From UMGS1696 sp964463375 (GTDB taxonomy: Bacteria > Bacillota > Clostridia > Oscillospirales > CAG-272): a DNA stretch of 6,809 nucleotides. The notes under the pieces were generated by a model that was not told the origin of the DNA, searched no databases, and saw only the letters and a program-made list of their open reading frames with translations. The position numbers and the translations under genes were made by a program. How positions within the stretch are numbered: position 1 is the stretch's first letter; each line of letters opens with the position of its first letter. Positions 1-5,848 of this stretch are shown one piece after another. The stretch lies in contig CAYXBQ010000060.1 of assembly GCA_964463375.1 (NCBI GenBank), positions 1 to 6,809 on the forward strand, written 5' to 3'.

Positions 1-47
1 TTTTTTGGTTTTTTGGGGGGGGGGTGGTTTGGTTGGGGGATGGGGGG
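1..47. repeat. G/T-rich low-complexity tract
   Basis: The plus strand is almost only G and T. It has a run of ten G (15-24), then GG, GG, five G (35-39) and six G (42-47), with T runs before them. The G runs could form a G-quadruplex on the plus strand. The tract abuts repeat copy A, in the place where copies B, C and D have a CACTCAAC palindrome. No gene is visible in it. Confidence 0.6.
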
Positions 48-226
48 AGAAAAACTGACGAGGAAGTTTTCCTTCCCCTCCCTGTCCTTTCGTGCCGCCC
101 GCACAGGGCATTCCCCTGTCTTGGGCAAGACATCAAGTAAACAAAGCCCAACGCCAGTTGAAACCAAACCCCTACGGCAGTAGAAAAGCCCAACGCAGTG
201 TCAACCCGCCCAACGCCAGTTGAAAA
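48..226 (+). repeat. Interspersed palindromic repeat, copy A
   Basis: This is a non-coding modular element. In order it holds: a hairpin with arms AAACT and AGTTT around the loop GACGAGGA (about 42-83); a conserved GTGCCGCCCGCACAGGGCA segment (91-109); a perfect small palindrome GTCTTGGGCAAGAC (118-131); and modules of the type CCCAACGCCAGTTGAAA (about 147-163 and 208-224), with a variant CCCAACGCAGTG between them. Bases 49-132 match 6111-6194 of copy C in inverted orientation at 83 of 84 positions. Bases 144-202 match 2951-3008 inverted with one single-base indel. No transposase or long reading frame belongs to it. It ends just downstream of gyrB. It resembles a REP- or MITE-like family, but I cannot name it. 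Confidence 0.8.
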
Positions 227-240
227 CCCAAAGGGGATCT

Positions 241-262
241 CTAAGGGGAACCAACCCCTTAG
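241..262 (-). terminator. Hairpin overlapping the gyrB stop codon
   Basis: On the minus strand CTAAGGGG pairs with CCCCTTAG around the loop TTGGTT, a perfect 8-bp stem. The TAA stop of gyrB (259-261) is inside the first arm. The tail after the stem lacks an immediate T run (AGATCCCCTTTGGGTTTT), so a canonical intrinsic terminator is not certain. It could instead stabilise the 3' end of the mRNA. Confidence 0.4.
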
Positions 263-2439
263 ATGTCCAGATTCACCGCGTACTTCGCATTTTGTTCGAT
301 GAATTCCCGGCGGGGCTCTACCTTGTCGCCCATGCAGACCGAGAAGATCTCGTCACAGAGCATCGCATCCTCGATCTCTACCTTCAGGATCGTTCTCGTC
401 TCCGGGTTCATCGTCGTCTCCCAAAGCTGCTCCGGATTCATTTCACCAAGACCCTTGTACCGGCTTACCTCGGCATTGGCACCCAGCTCCTCGATCTCCG
501 CCGCCAACTCCTCTTCCGTGTACGCATACCGGATCTTCTTGCCCTTCTCTACCTTGTACAGCGGCGGCTGCGCCAAATAAATGTGTCCGTCCTCCAACAG
601 CTTCCGCATGTGCCGGAAGAAGAACGTGAGCAGCAGCACCCGAATGTGAGAGCCGTCTACGTCCGCATCCGCCATGATGATGATCTTGCCGTACCGCAGC
701 CGGTCTGCATCAAAATCTTCCCCGATCCCACAGCCCAAAGCCTGGATGATGGGTGTCAGAGACGGGTTCGCATATACCTTGTCCAGCCGGGATTTCTCTA
801 CGTTCAGTACCTTACCACGCAGGGGCAGGATCGCCTGGAATAAGCTGTTCCGGCAGGATTTGGCAGACCCGCCTGCGGAGTCCCCCTCCACCAAATACAG
901 CTCCGTCAGGTCTGCACGCCGCTCCTGACAGTCTGCCAGCTTACCCGGCAGCGTGGAGCCTTCGAACACCGACTTGCGCCGGGTCAGCTCTCTTGCCTTC
1001 CGAGCAGCCTCTCTGGCTCGCTGTGCCGCTAAGGATTTCTCCAGAATCGCCTTGGCAACCGACGGATTTTCCTCAAAGAACTCCGTCAGCTTCTCCGTTA
1101 CAATATTGTCCACGATCCCCCGCACCTCGGAGTTGCCCAGCTTCGCCTTGGTCTGGGATTCAAACTGCGCATCCGGCAGCTTCACCGAAACCACCGCACA
1201 CAGCCCCTCTCGTGCGTCTTCCCCGGAGAGATTCTTTTCGCCGTCCTTCAGGGTGCCGCTCTTCCGGGCATAGTCGTTCATGACCCTGGTCAACGCCCGC
1301 TTGAAGCCTTCTTCATGGGTACCGCCATCGATGGTGGACATATTGTTTGCAAACGTAACGATCATTTCGTTAAACGAATCGTTGTACTGCATGGCAACCT
1401 CGGCAGTGATGTCCCCCTTTTCGGCCTTCATATAGATCACCTGGGGATGGATCACCTCACACCGTCTGGCATTGTTCAAATGCTCCACAAAGGAACGGAT
1501 CCCCCCATCGTACTTCAGATCGTATTCCACATACTTCCCGTGAAGCTCGCTCGTCTCGTTGTCCAGCTTGATCTCGCCTCTGGGCAGTGCCCCTTCCGTC
1601 TCATCGGAATCCACCAGAGCCGCATCCGACAGCCCCACATCCTTTTCGGCATCGGGAATGTCGTCCGCCGCCCGCTCCAAAAGCTCTTTGATCTGCTCCG
1701 GCGTACCTCTGCCGGCCTGCGTTTTTTCCATCTCATCCAGGGGATTCACCACGATCTCCTGCCGCTCGTCCCGAAGAATGATCCGGATCCCCGCATTCAG
1801 GAAGGCCTGTTCCCGCAGCCGGGTCAAAAGCGTATCCATATCGAATTCCGTGGTGTCGGTGAAGATGGTGCCGTCGGGCTTGAAGCGCACGTACAGCCCA
1901 TGCTTGCCGCCCGAATCTCCCATACAAGCAAAGGGTCTGGCGATCTCGCCCCGTTCAAAGCGCATGGTGTACCGCTTGCCCTCGTAGCAGTTGTCGATCT
2001 CCATCCATTCCGATAGAGCGTTCACCACAGAGGCACCCACACCGTGGAGCCCCCCGGAGATCTTGTAGCCCTGACCGCCGAACTTCCCGCCGGCATGCAG
2101 CACCGAGAACACCACCTCCAGGGTAGGCTTGCCCACCTGGTGGTGCATCTGGGAAGGCACACCAAAGCCGTTGTCCTGTACGGATACCGACCCATCGGGA
2201 TACAGCACCACCTCGATCCGGTCGCACCGTCCCGCCATAGCCTCATCGATGGAGTTGTCCACGATCTCGTAAACCAGGTGGTGCAGTCCCCGTTGGGACG
2301 TGGTACCGATGTACATACCGGGCCGTTTCCGCACCGCTTCCAGCCCTTCCAGCACCTGGATCTGGTTTTCATCATAGACCGTGCCATCCGCCACCGTCTC
2401 TACCACATCCACATTTTGCAAATTTTCATTCTCGTTCAT
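259..2439 (-). CDS. gyrB: DNA gyrase subunit B, with an insertion in the transducer domain
   Basis: GyrB is the ATPase and TOPRIM subunit of gyrase (A2B2), which uses ATP to put negative supercoils into DNA. Seen in the 726-aa protein: GHKL ATPase at about 22-230, with E58 and N62 in YEIVDNSIDE, D89 in QDNGFG and the ATP lid GGLHGVGASVVNALSEW (129-145). The QTK motif lies at 429-431 in the transducer. The TOPRIM domain has EGDSAGGSAK from E518 and the acidic DADVD (D591, D593, D595). The C-terminus contains YKGLGEMN and ends in PRREFIEQNAKYAVNLDI. The Bacillus homologue has about 638 residues. The excess is about 14 residues at the N-terminus and about 74 at roughly 228-305, rich in D and E. 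Next to the TOPRIM glutamate the usual QGRN reads SCRN (528-531). The ATG start has GAGG 7 nt upstream. The Firmicutes-like sequence and the position near dnaN favour GyrB over ParE. Confidence 0.97.
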   Translation of the reverse strand: MNENENLQNVDVVETVADGTVYDENQIQVLEGLEAVRKRPGMYIGTTSQRGLHHLVYEIVDNSIDEAMAGRCDRIEVVLYPDGSVSVQDNGFGVPSQMHHQVGKPTLEVVFSVLHAGGKFGGQGYKISGGLHGVGASVVNALSEWMEIDNCYEGKRYTMRFERGEIARPFACMGDSGGKHGLYVRFKPDGTIFTDTTEFDMDTLLTRLREQAFLNAGIRIILRDERQEIVVNPLDEMEKTQAGRGTPEQIKELLERAADDIPDAEKDVGLSDAALVDSDETEGALPRGEIKLDNETSELHGKYVEYDLKYDGGIRSFVEHLNNARRCEVIHPQVIYMKAEKGDITAEVAMQYNDSFNEMIVTFANNMSTIDGGTHEEGFKRALTRVMNDYARKSGTLKDGEKNLSGEDAREGLCAVVSVKLPDAQFESQTKAKLGNSEVRGIVDNIVTEKLTEFFEENPSVAKAILEKSLAAQRAREAARKARELTRRKSVFEGSTLPGKLADCQERRADLTELYLVEGDSAGGSAKSCRNSLFQAILPLRGKVLNVEKSRLDKVYANPSLTPIIQALGCGIGEDFDADRLRYGKIIIMADADVDGSHIRVLLLTFFFRHMRKLLEDGHIYLAQPPLYKVEKGKKIRYAYTEEELAAEIEELGANAEVSRYKGLGEMNPEQLWETTMNPETRTILKVEIEDAMLCDEIFSVCMGDKVEPRREFIEQNAKYAVNLDI

Positions 2440-2458
2440 TATAAAACCTCACAGTTAC

Positions 2459-2555
2459 AAATAAGAGATAAGAAGTCAGAAATCCGAAATCGTACCGTAT
2501 TTTCCCCTAAGAAACGCATCCCCGCCCCCGATTTCTGCATTCTTATCCCTTATTT
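2459..2555 (-). promoter_or_regulatory. Long imperfect hairpin in the gyrB leader
   Basis: Bases 2459-2484 and 2530-2555 form inverted arms of 26 nt with 3 mismatches and a 45-nt loop. On the minus strand the structure lies directly upstream of gyrB, about 9 nt before the GAGG ribosome site (2447-2450). The transcript would form a 26-bp stem ending in an A/U-rich edge. It could be an attenuator, a translation control element or a degenerate mobile repeat; the sequence alone does not decide. No convincing -35/-10 pair was found in the 227-bp gap between gyrB and remB. Confidence 0.6.
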
Positions 2556-2638
2556 TGCATTTTTGCACGACAAAATCGCCGCACATGTATCTTTTACTTC
2601 AAAATATCCTACCACAGCCCGATCGACGCAGTACGTCC

Positions 2639-2666
2639 GACCCAGTCTAACAGACCCAGTCTAACA
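2639..2666. repeat. Perfect 14-nt tandem duplication
   Basis: GACCCAGTCTAACA occurs twice, head to tail, at 2639-2652 and 2653-2666. The second copy touches the TGA stop codon of the remB-like gene (2667-2669). Two identical units suggest a recent slippage duplication. Confidence 0.9.
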
Positions 2667-2900
2667 TCATTTTTTGCTTCTTCCCTTGAGAGCCGTAGTG
2701 GAGAGCCGGGTGATATAGACCTTCTCATCGGTGAGCACAAAGGCCCGGGGGATATCGGTAGTGAGCAGCTCGGTAAGCCCCTCTTTCTCCTTCCCCCGCA
2801 GGAAGGCACGTGTAGCCTCTCCATCGGCTCCATCCAGATCAAAGAATCCGATAATATTTCGCTCCCGCACAAGGGTTCCTTCTCCAATATGCACAAGCAT
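2667..2900 (-). CDS. remB: RemB-like DUF370 regulator (extracellular matrix regulator family)
   Basis: This 77-aa protein is recognised as the DUF370/YaaB (RemB) family. The start MLVHIGEGTLVRERNIIGFF parallels the Bacillus YaaB pattern MYIHLGDD...DIVGIFDF. The middle PRAFVLTDEKVYITRLSTTA parallels its SIVVT...YYSPLSSSTL. The length is near the family's usual 80 or so. There is no signal peptide or membrane segment. In Bacillus, RemA/RemB-type proteins act with biofilm matrix gene activation; a direct regulatory role in this organism is inference. The ATG is preceded by AAGGAG at a rather wide spacing of about 12 nt. It lies upstream of gyrB, as yaaB does in Bacillus, but a repeat block separates it from dnaN and a 227-bp leader separates it from gyrB. 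The C-terminus is basic (KGRSKK). Confidence 0.85.
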   Translation of the reverse strand: MLVHIGEGTLVRERNIIGFFDLDGADGEATRAFLRGKEKEGLTELLTTDIPRAFVLTDEKVYITRLSTTALKGRSKK

Positions 2901-2926
2901 GCGCTTTTCACACTCCTTTTTGTGGG

Positions 2927-3050
2927 TTTTGTACTGGCGTACGGCGTGGGGACACTGCGTTGGGCTTTTCTACTGCCGTAGGGTTTGGTTTCAACTGGCG
3001 TTGGGCTTGCTGACGGGTTATTTCCCGAAAAGTTTCGTGGGGAATGCCTC
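2927..3050 (-). repeat. Repeat copy B, left (inverted) arm
   Basis: This arm is made of the same modules as copy A in reverse orientation: TACTGGCG, CACTGCGTTGGGC, TCTACTGCCGTAGGG and TTTCAACTGGCGTTGGGC. Bases 2951-3008 are the reverse complement of 144-202 apart from one indel. Bases 2927-2945 are an exact 19-nt inverted match to 3203-3221, and 3025-3037 an exact 13-nt inverted match to 3169-3181. Together with the right arm this makes one compound inverted repeat of about 295 bp between remB and dnaN. Confidence 0.8.
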
Positions 3051-3084
3051 ACTCAACTGCGTTGAGTACTCAACTGCGTTGAGT
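3051..3084. repeat. Tandem pair of 17-nt palindromes
   Basis: ACTCAACTGCGTTGAGT occurs twice back to back (3051-3067, 3068-3084). Each copy is a 7-bp inverted repeat with a 3-nt centre. Single versions stand at 6206-6224 in copy C (centre TAC) and 6702-6720 in copy D (centre ACA), always beside the conserved hairpin. The arms are conserved while the centre varies, which fits a structure or a dimer-protein site. Confidence 0.85.
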
Positions 3085-3335
3085 GGGGGTAAAGGGGGAG
3101 AAAAACTGACGAGGAAGTTTTCCTTCTCCCCCTTACCCTTTGGGTGCCGCCCGCACAGGGCAGTCCCCCGAAACTTTTCGGAGAAATCCCACGGAGTCAA
3201 AAGCCGTACGCCAGTACAAAAAACCACGGGTAGGTGCAAAGCCCAACGCCAGTTGAGAAAAACCACACGTGACGTGCGCACCATGCGTAATGGGTCCCCC
3301 CGCCCAAACGCAGTTTGAAACCAGGTGCAGGATCC
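3085..3335 (+). repeat. Repeat copy B, right arm with the conserved hairpin
   Basis: A hairpin at 3086-3138 pairs GGGTAAAGGGGGAGAA with TTCTCCCCCTTACCC; the inner arms AAACT and AGTTT enclose the loop GACGAGGA. The GTGCCGCCCGCACAGGGCA segment follows, then a small CCGAAA/TTTCGG hairpin (about 3168-3182) and modules containing CGCCAGT or CGCAGT. It runs up to the hairpin downstream of dnaN. There is no gene in the 462 bp between remB and dnaN. Confidence 0.8.
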
Positions 3336-3360
3336 ATAAAGGGTTGCCCAACCCCTTTAT
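3336..3360 (-). terminator. Hairpin just downstream of dnaN
   Basis: On the minus strand ATAAAGGGGTT pairs with AACCCTTTAT around the loop GGGC, with one bulged G. It starts three bases after the dnaN stop codon. No T run follows, so terminator function is uncertain. Its sequence is similar in style to the hairpin at the gyrB stop, and both sit where a repeat copy meets a gene end. Confidence 0.4.
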
Positions 3361-3362
3361 CT

Positions 3363-4607
3363 TTATTTATTCATTCTAAGGGGCATCACAAAATACATGT
3401 ACTCCTGCCCACCTTCCTTGGCGGCGGGGGCATCCAGCATACGACCGCCGAATACGTCCGGATCCGGGGTCGCCAGGGAGAAGTGCGTACCGCCCGCAGG
3501 CTCTATGATCATCCCCATCAGCGGAGAGTGCAGCCGCAGCCGCAGCATCTCTGTGTCGTCCGGGATCGCACGGATCGCCTCGACCAGCAGCCGGCAGTTG
3601 AACCCAATGGCAATGTCCTCCCCCTCCATGGCACAGGGCACCCGCTCAAATATCGACCCCACCGCCGATACACTGGAGATCGCTATGGAATTTGTCTCCT
3701 TCTCAAAGGACAGCTTCACAAAGGGCTTGGAATTGCCGCCCAGCTTGTCCTCCGTGATCAGCGACGCACGCTCGATAGCCCCCGCCAGCTCCGTAGGCGA
3801 TACGTAGCATTGCAGCCGATAGGTGGTCTGCAAGAACTTTTCATACTTCATATAGTCCGCATCGATCATTCTGGTGAAGAACCAAACCTCGTCGATATGG
3901 AAAATGATGTGCTTCCGGCCAATGATCATGGTCAGCTCATCCTCGGTGTCCCGCAGCATCTTGGCAAGCTCGAACAAAAACTTGCCGGGGATCACCATTT
4001 CTGCGTCCGGCGAACCGGCAGGCAGCTCCGTGTTGGCAGCAGCTAAGCGGTTCCCATCGGAGGCCACCACGGTCAGGGTGTCGTTCCGGATCTGGAACAG
4101 AGCTCCGTTGAAGGCGGGTCTGGGATCGTTCTGTCCCACGGCAAACACGGTCTCGCCAATGATGTCCCGGATCACGTGCTGGGGGATCTGGTAGACCCGA
4201 TCCCCTACGAACATGGGCATAGTGGGGAAGTCCATCCCGTTTTGTGCGGTGATCTCAAAGGAGGACTGACCGCCGGTGACCTTGACCCGGTTCCGGTCGT
4301 CGATGGTGATGGTCACGTCCCCATCGGGCATGACCCGCACGATCTGCAAGATCTTGGAGGTATTGATGCAGTAGATACCCTCTTCCTCGGTGCGGCATTC
4401 CACGGTGGTCTGCAAGCCCTTGTCCAGGTCAAAGGCAGAGATCCGGCAGGTAGTAGCGGGATCGCCCTCGAACTTCCCGTATTTATCTCTGGGCGGGCAT
4501 TCAAACAGCAGACCTTCCACATTGGTGAGCGTATTTTTGACCTGCGAGATCCCGGCCGCCGGAAGCAGCGCCGCCAGCAGCTTGGCCTTATCGAACGTAA
4601 CTTTCAT
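3363..4607 (-). CDS. dnaN: DNA polymerase III beta subunit (sliding clamp)
   Basis: DnaN forms the ring-shaped dimer that holds the replicative polymerase on DNA and docks other repair and replication proteins. The 414-aa product shows the three-domain clamp pattern: domain I about 1-132 (MKVTFDKAKLLAALLPAAGI), domain II about 138-262 (NDPRPAFNGALF at 160-171, ASDGNRLA at 182-189) and domain III about 266-414 (FNCRLLVEAIRAIPDD at 336-351, PLMGMIIEP at 362-370). It ends in the clamp signature YFVMPLRMNK. It is longer than the usual 365-380 residues. The excess appears in a loop near 37-54, flanked by C37 and C54, and in a loop near 380-401. The ATG has AAAGGAG about 9 nt upstream. It is the first gene left of the origin; dnaA does not precede it as it does in most Bacillota. 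No convincing promoter motif was found upstream. Confidence 0.96.
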   Translation of the reverse strand: MKVTFDKAKLLAALLPAAGISQVKNTLTNVEGLLFECPPRDKYGKFEGDPATTCRISAFDLDKGLQTTVECRTEEEGIYCINTSKILQIVRVMPDGDVTITIDDRNRVKVTGGQSSFEITAQNGMDFPTMPMFVGDRVYQIPQHVIRDIIGETVFAVGQNDPRPAFNGALFQIRNDTLTVVASDGNRLAAANTELPAGSPDAEMVIPGKFLFELAKMLRDTEDELTMIIGRKHIIFHIDEVWFFTRMIDADYMKYEKFLQTTYRLQCYVSPTELAGAIERASLITEDKLGGNSKPFVKLSFEKETNSIAISSVSAVGSIFERVPCAMEGEDIAIGFNCRLLVEAIRAIPDDTEMLRLRLHSPLMGMIIEPAGGTHFSLATPDPDVFGGRMLDAPAAKEGGQEYMYFVMPLRMNK

Positions 4608-4772
4608 CCTGTATATCTCCTTTTGTTGTGTTCGTGTGTTTCTTTTTCTTTTATATGAATTTCGTTATAGTCGAGTTTGATGCGTTTCCGGATACGATCA
4701 TTTGTTTCTTGGTGGATACGGTATATACGAAATCGCTTATGATCCGGTTTTTGCTTTCAGCTTTTCGAAATC

Positions 4773-4844
4773 TTTTTCACATATCCGTTGACGTGGTGTA
4801 TTTTTGTACAATCGTTTTTTCATACATCCGCTGACGTGGCGCAT
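4773..4844. repeat. Diverged 29-nt direct repeats
   Basis: Bases 4773-4801 and 4816-4844 match at 24 of 29 positions, with a period of 43. All five differences are C/T exchanges on the plus strand. The shared core reads ATCCGYTGACGTGGYG. A much weaker echo (TTTTTTCACGCGG) starts near 4863. They lie about 165 bp upstream of dnaN and could be binding sites for a regulator. Confidence 0.6.
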
Positions 4845-4947
4845 AGCGAATAGTACGTTTCTTTTTTCACGCGGCAATGCGTCAGCTAAGTAGGACATGC
4901 ATCCCACACGTAATATTCTACCGTAGACCTTCGTTGCGCTAGTTGAT

Positions 4948-5042
4948 ATGATGTGCGTTCTGGAATAATCGTTTGTTTTCGTTTACATTTCTCCATAAAT
5001 CGCTGCCATGATGTGTAAACCGGATCGATCGTTTGCTTGTAT
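4948..5042. repeat. Degenerate repeat with a 60-bp period
   Basis: ATGATGTG at 4948 and 5008 is followed in both copies, after the same distance, by ATCGTTTG (4968-4975, 5028-5035). The 35-nt units agree at about 23 positions. A related GATCATTTGTTT occurs near 4695. The match is modest and could be chance in T-rich DNA. Confidence 0.35.
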
Positions 5043-5139
5043 GAGAACCCGTATTACAGAGCCCCACACCAAAAACTTCGCTCCCCTTTTCCACTCCTCA
5101 CTCCCAATTCCACACTCCACTCTCCCCCGCTCCCGGAAA

Positions 5140-5164
5140 TGCAGGATTTTCTTCCTATCCTGCA
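5140..5164. other. Small perfect hairpin
   Basis: TGCAGGAT pairs with ATCCTGCA, an 8-bp stem with a 9-nt pyrimidine loop. It lies inside the pyrimidine-rich stretch, and AAAA follows on the plus strand. There is no T run for a terminator on the plus strand and only TTT on the minus strand. Confidence 0.4.
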
Positions 5165-5282
5165 AAAATCCCCACCTCATTTTTGACTGTTCGCTTACCT
5201 CGTCCGCATCCGAACATTTTATGAACACCCCTGCCCTATGGACTCTCTTCACCCTTCCCTATCTACTTTTTCCGGGACCCCC

Positions 5283-5327
5283 TATAAAGATAGAGATAGA
5301 ATAAAATATATATAGTATACTTAAAGA
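5283..5327. other. AT-rich DNA unwinding element
   Basis: This stretch has very few G or C and includes ATATATATAGTATAC. It lies on the far side of the DnaA-trio-like triplets from the first DnaA box, as expected for the site of initial strand opening. Confidence 0.75.
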
Positions 5328-5351
5328 ATGCAGAAGCAGTAGCCGCAGTAG
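5328..5351 (+). promoter_or_regulatory. DnaA-trio-like element
   Basis: Eight consecutive plus-strand triplets all end in G, and six are NAG (for example CAG AAG CAG TAG at 5331-5342); the first and sixth deviate. Read 3' to 5' they give GAT, GAC, GCC, GAT, GAC, GAA, GAC, GTA, fitting the known trio pattern 3'-GAN. A 12-nt spacer with GGGAGGC separates them from the DnaA box at 5364. This matches the Bacillus-type basal unwinding system, where DnaA passes from boxes onto single-stranded trios. Confidence 0.72.
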
Positions 5352-5363
5352 GGGAGGCAAAAT

Positions 5364-5372
5364 TGTGGAAAA
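5364..5372 (-). promoter_or_regulatory. DnaA box (TTTTCCACA), closest to the trios
   Basis: TGTGGAAAA on the plus strand is the reverse complement of TTTTCCACA, a full match to TTWTNCACA. Its orientation points toward the trios and the AT-rich element, as required for loading DnaA onto the opened strand. Confidence 0.8.
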
Positions 5373-5677
5373 CCGGATTTTGTTGTGCAAAGTGCCGGAT
5401 ACTTCCATGTATTTCTGCATTTATCAGGCAATTTGCACAAAGCAAACCGGTGACCGTTCGATCGAATTGCGGGTTTCGGGACACAAAAACTTGGGAAAGC
5501 CGCCGGGCAAAGTGGGGAGTTTGGGTCCGTTTTCCTTTTGGGGAACGCTCGGGAGGGTCTGTTTTGCCGCATCTGCCGCAGATTATACAAAATTTTTCAT
5601 TCTCCACAGGCACGGCGAGGCGGGGACGCTTGTGGGAAAGGGGGCGGCAGTTTTGGTTTCCGGCGCATACGAACAGG

Positions 5678-5686
5678 TTTTCCACA
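5678..5686 (+). promoter_or_regulatory. DnaA box (TTTTCCACA)
   Basis: Full match to TTWTNCACA. It is the first of three strong boxes within 56 bp (5678-5733). Confidence 0.75.
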
Positions 5687-5702
5687 CCCTTTTGAGAACC
5701 CA

Positions 5703-5711
5703 TGTGGAAAA
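5703..5711 (-). promoter_or_regulatory. DnaA box (TTTTCCACA)
   Basis: Full match on the minus strand. It forms a 13-nt inverted pair with the next box: CCCATGTGGAAAA (5699-5711) against TTATCCACATGGG (5725-5737), with one mismatch. Confidence 0.75.
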
Positions 5712-5724
5712 GTCCGTTTTGTGG

Positions 5725-5733
5725 TTATCCACA
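5725..5733 (+). promoter_or_regulatory. Perfect consensus DnaA box (TTATCCACA)
   Basis: Exact match to the high-affinity DnaA box, in the centre of the densest box cluster. It is the right half of an extended inverted repeat with the box at 5703-5711. Confidence 0.88.
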
Positions 5734-5848
5734 TGGGAAAAAGCAAGGGAAATCGTGGGCATCCTGTCGTTTCTCGCCGCCCGTCCACATACAATCCACA
5801 GTGTTCCCACACCCCTTTATGCAGTTTCCACAAGTTGTTGAAAACCCA

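Larger units (their letters stand above)
4608..5282. other. Gene-free spacer between dnaN and the origin
   Basis: No reading frame here looks real. The part next to dnaN (4624-4990) is T-rich on the plus strand and carries diverged direct repeats. The part at about 5060-5280 is strongly pyrimidine-rich on the plus strand and contains one small perfect hairpin. The dnaN promoter should lie here on the minus strand, but no good -35/-10 pair could be fixed. dnaA, which normally occupies this place, is absent. Confidence 0.7.

Noticed and set aside
259..2439. ParE (topoisomerase IV subunit) instead of GyrB
   Set aside because: The sequence follows Bacillus GyrB throughout, including the C-terminal PRREFIEQNA, and the gene lies in the origin cluster with remB and dnaN.
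220..2664. Long plus-strand open frames (220-843, 1315-2016, 2044-2664)
   Set aside because: They are antisense to gyrB or its leader, have no recognisable domain, and follow from the codon pattern of the real gene.
2609..3052. 147-codon minus-strand frame overlapping remB
   Set aside because: It runs from the repeat block through remB in another frame; the remB frame has family similarity and a ribosome site, this one does not.
2927..3335. Insertion sequence with a transposase
   Set aside because: The block is too short for a transposase and has no coding frame; at most it is a non-autonomous element.
3315..4658. Plus-strand frames opposite dnaN
   Set aside because: They are antisense to a clearly recognised gene and show no protein-like features.
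5770..5810. Further DnaA boxes at CCGTCCACA, CAATCCACA and GTTCCCACA
   Set aside because: Each has two or more mismatches to TTWTNCACA, so they were not listed as boxes.
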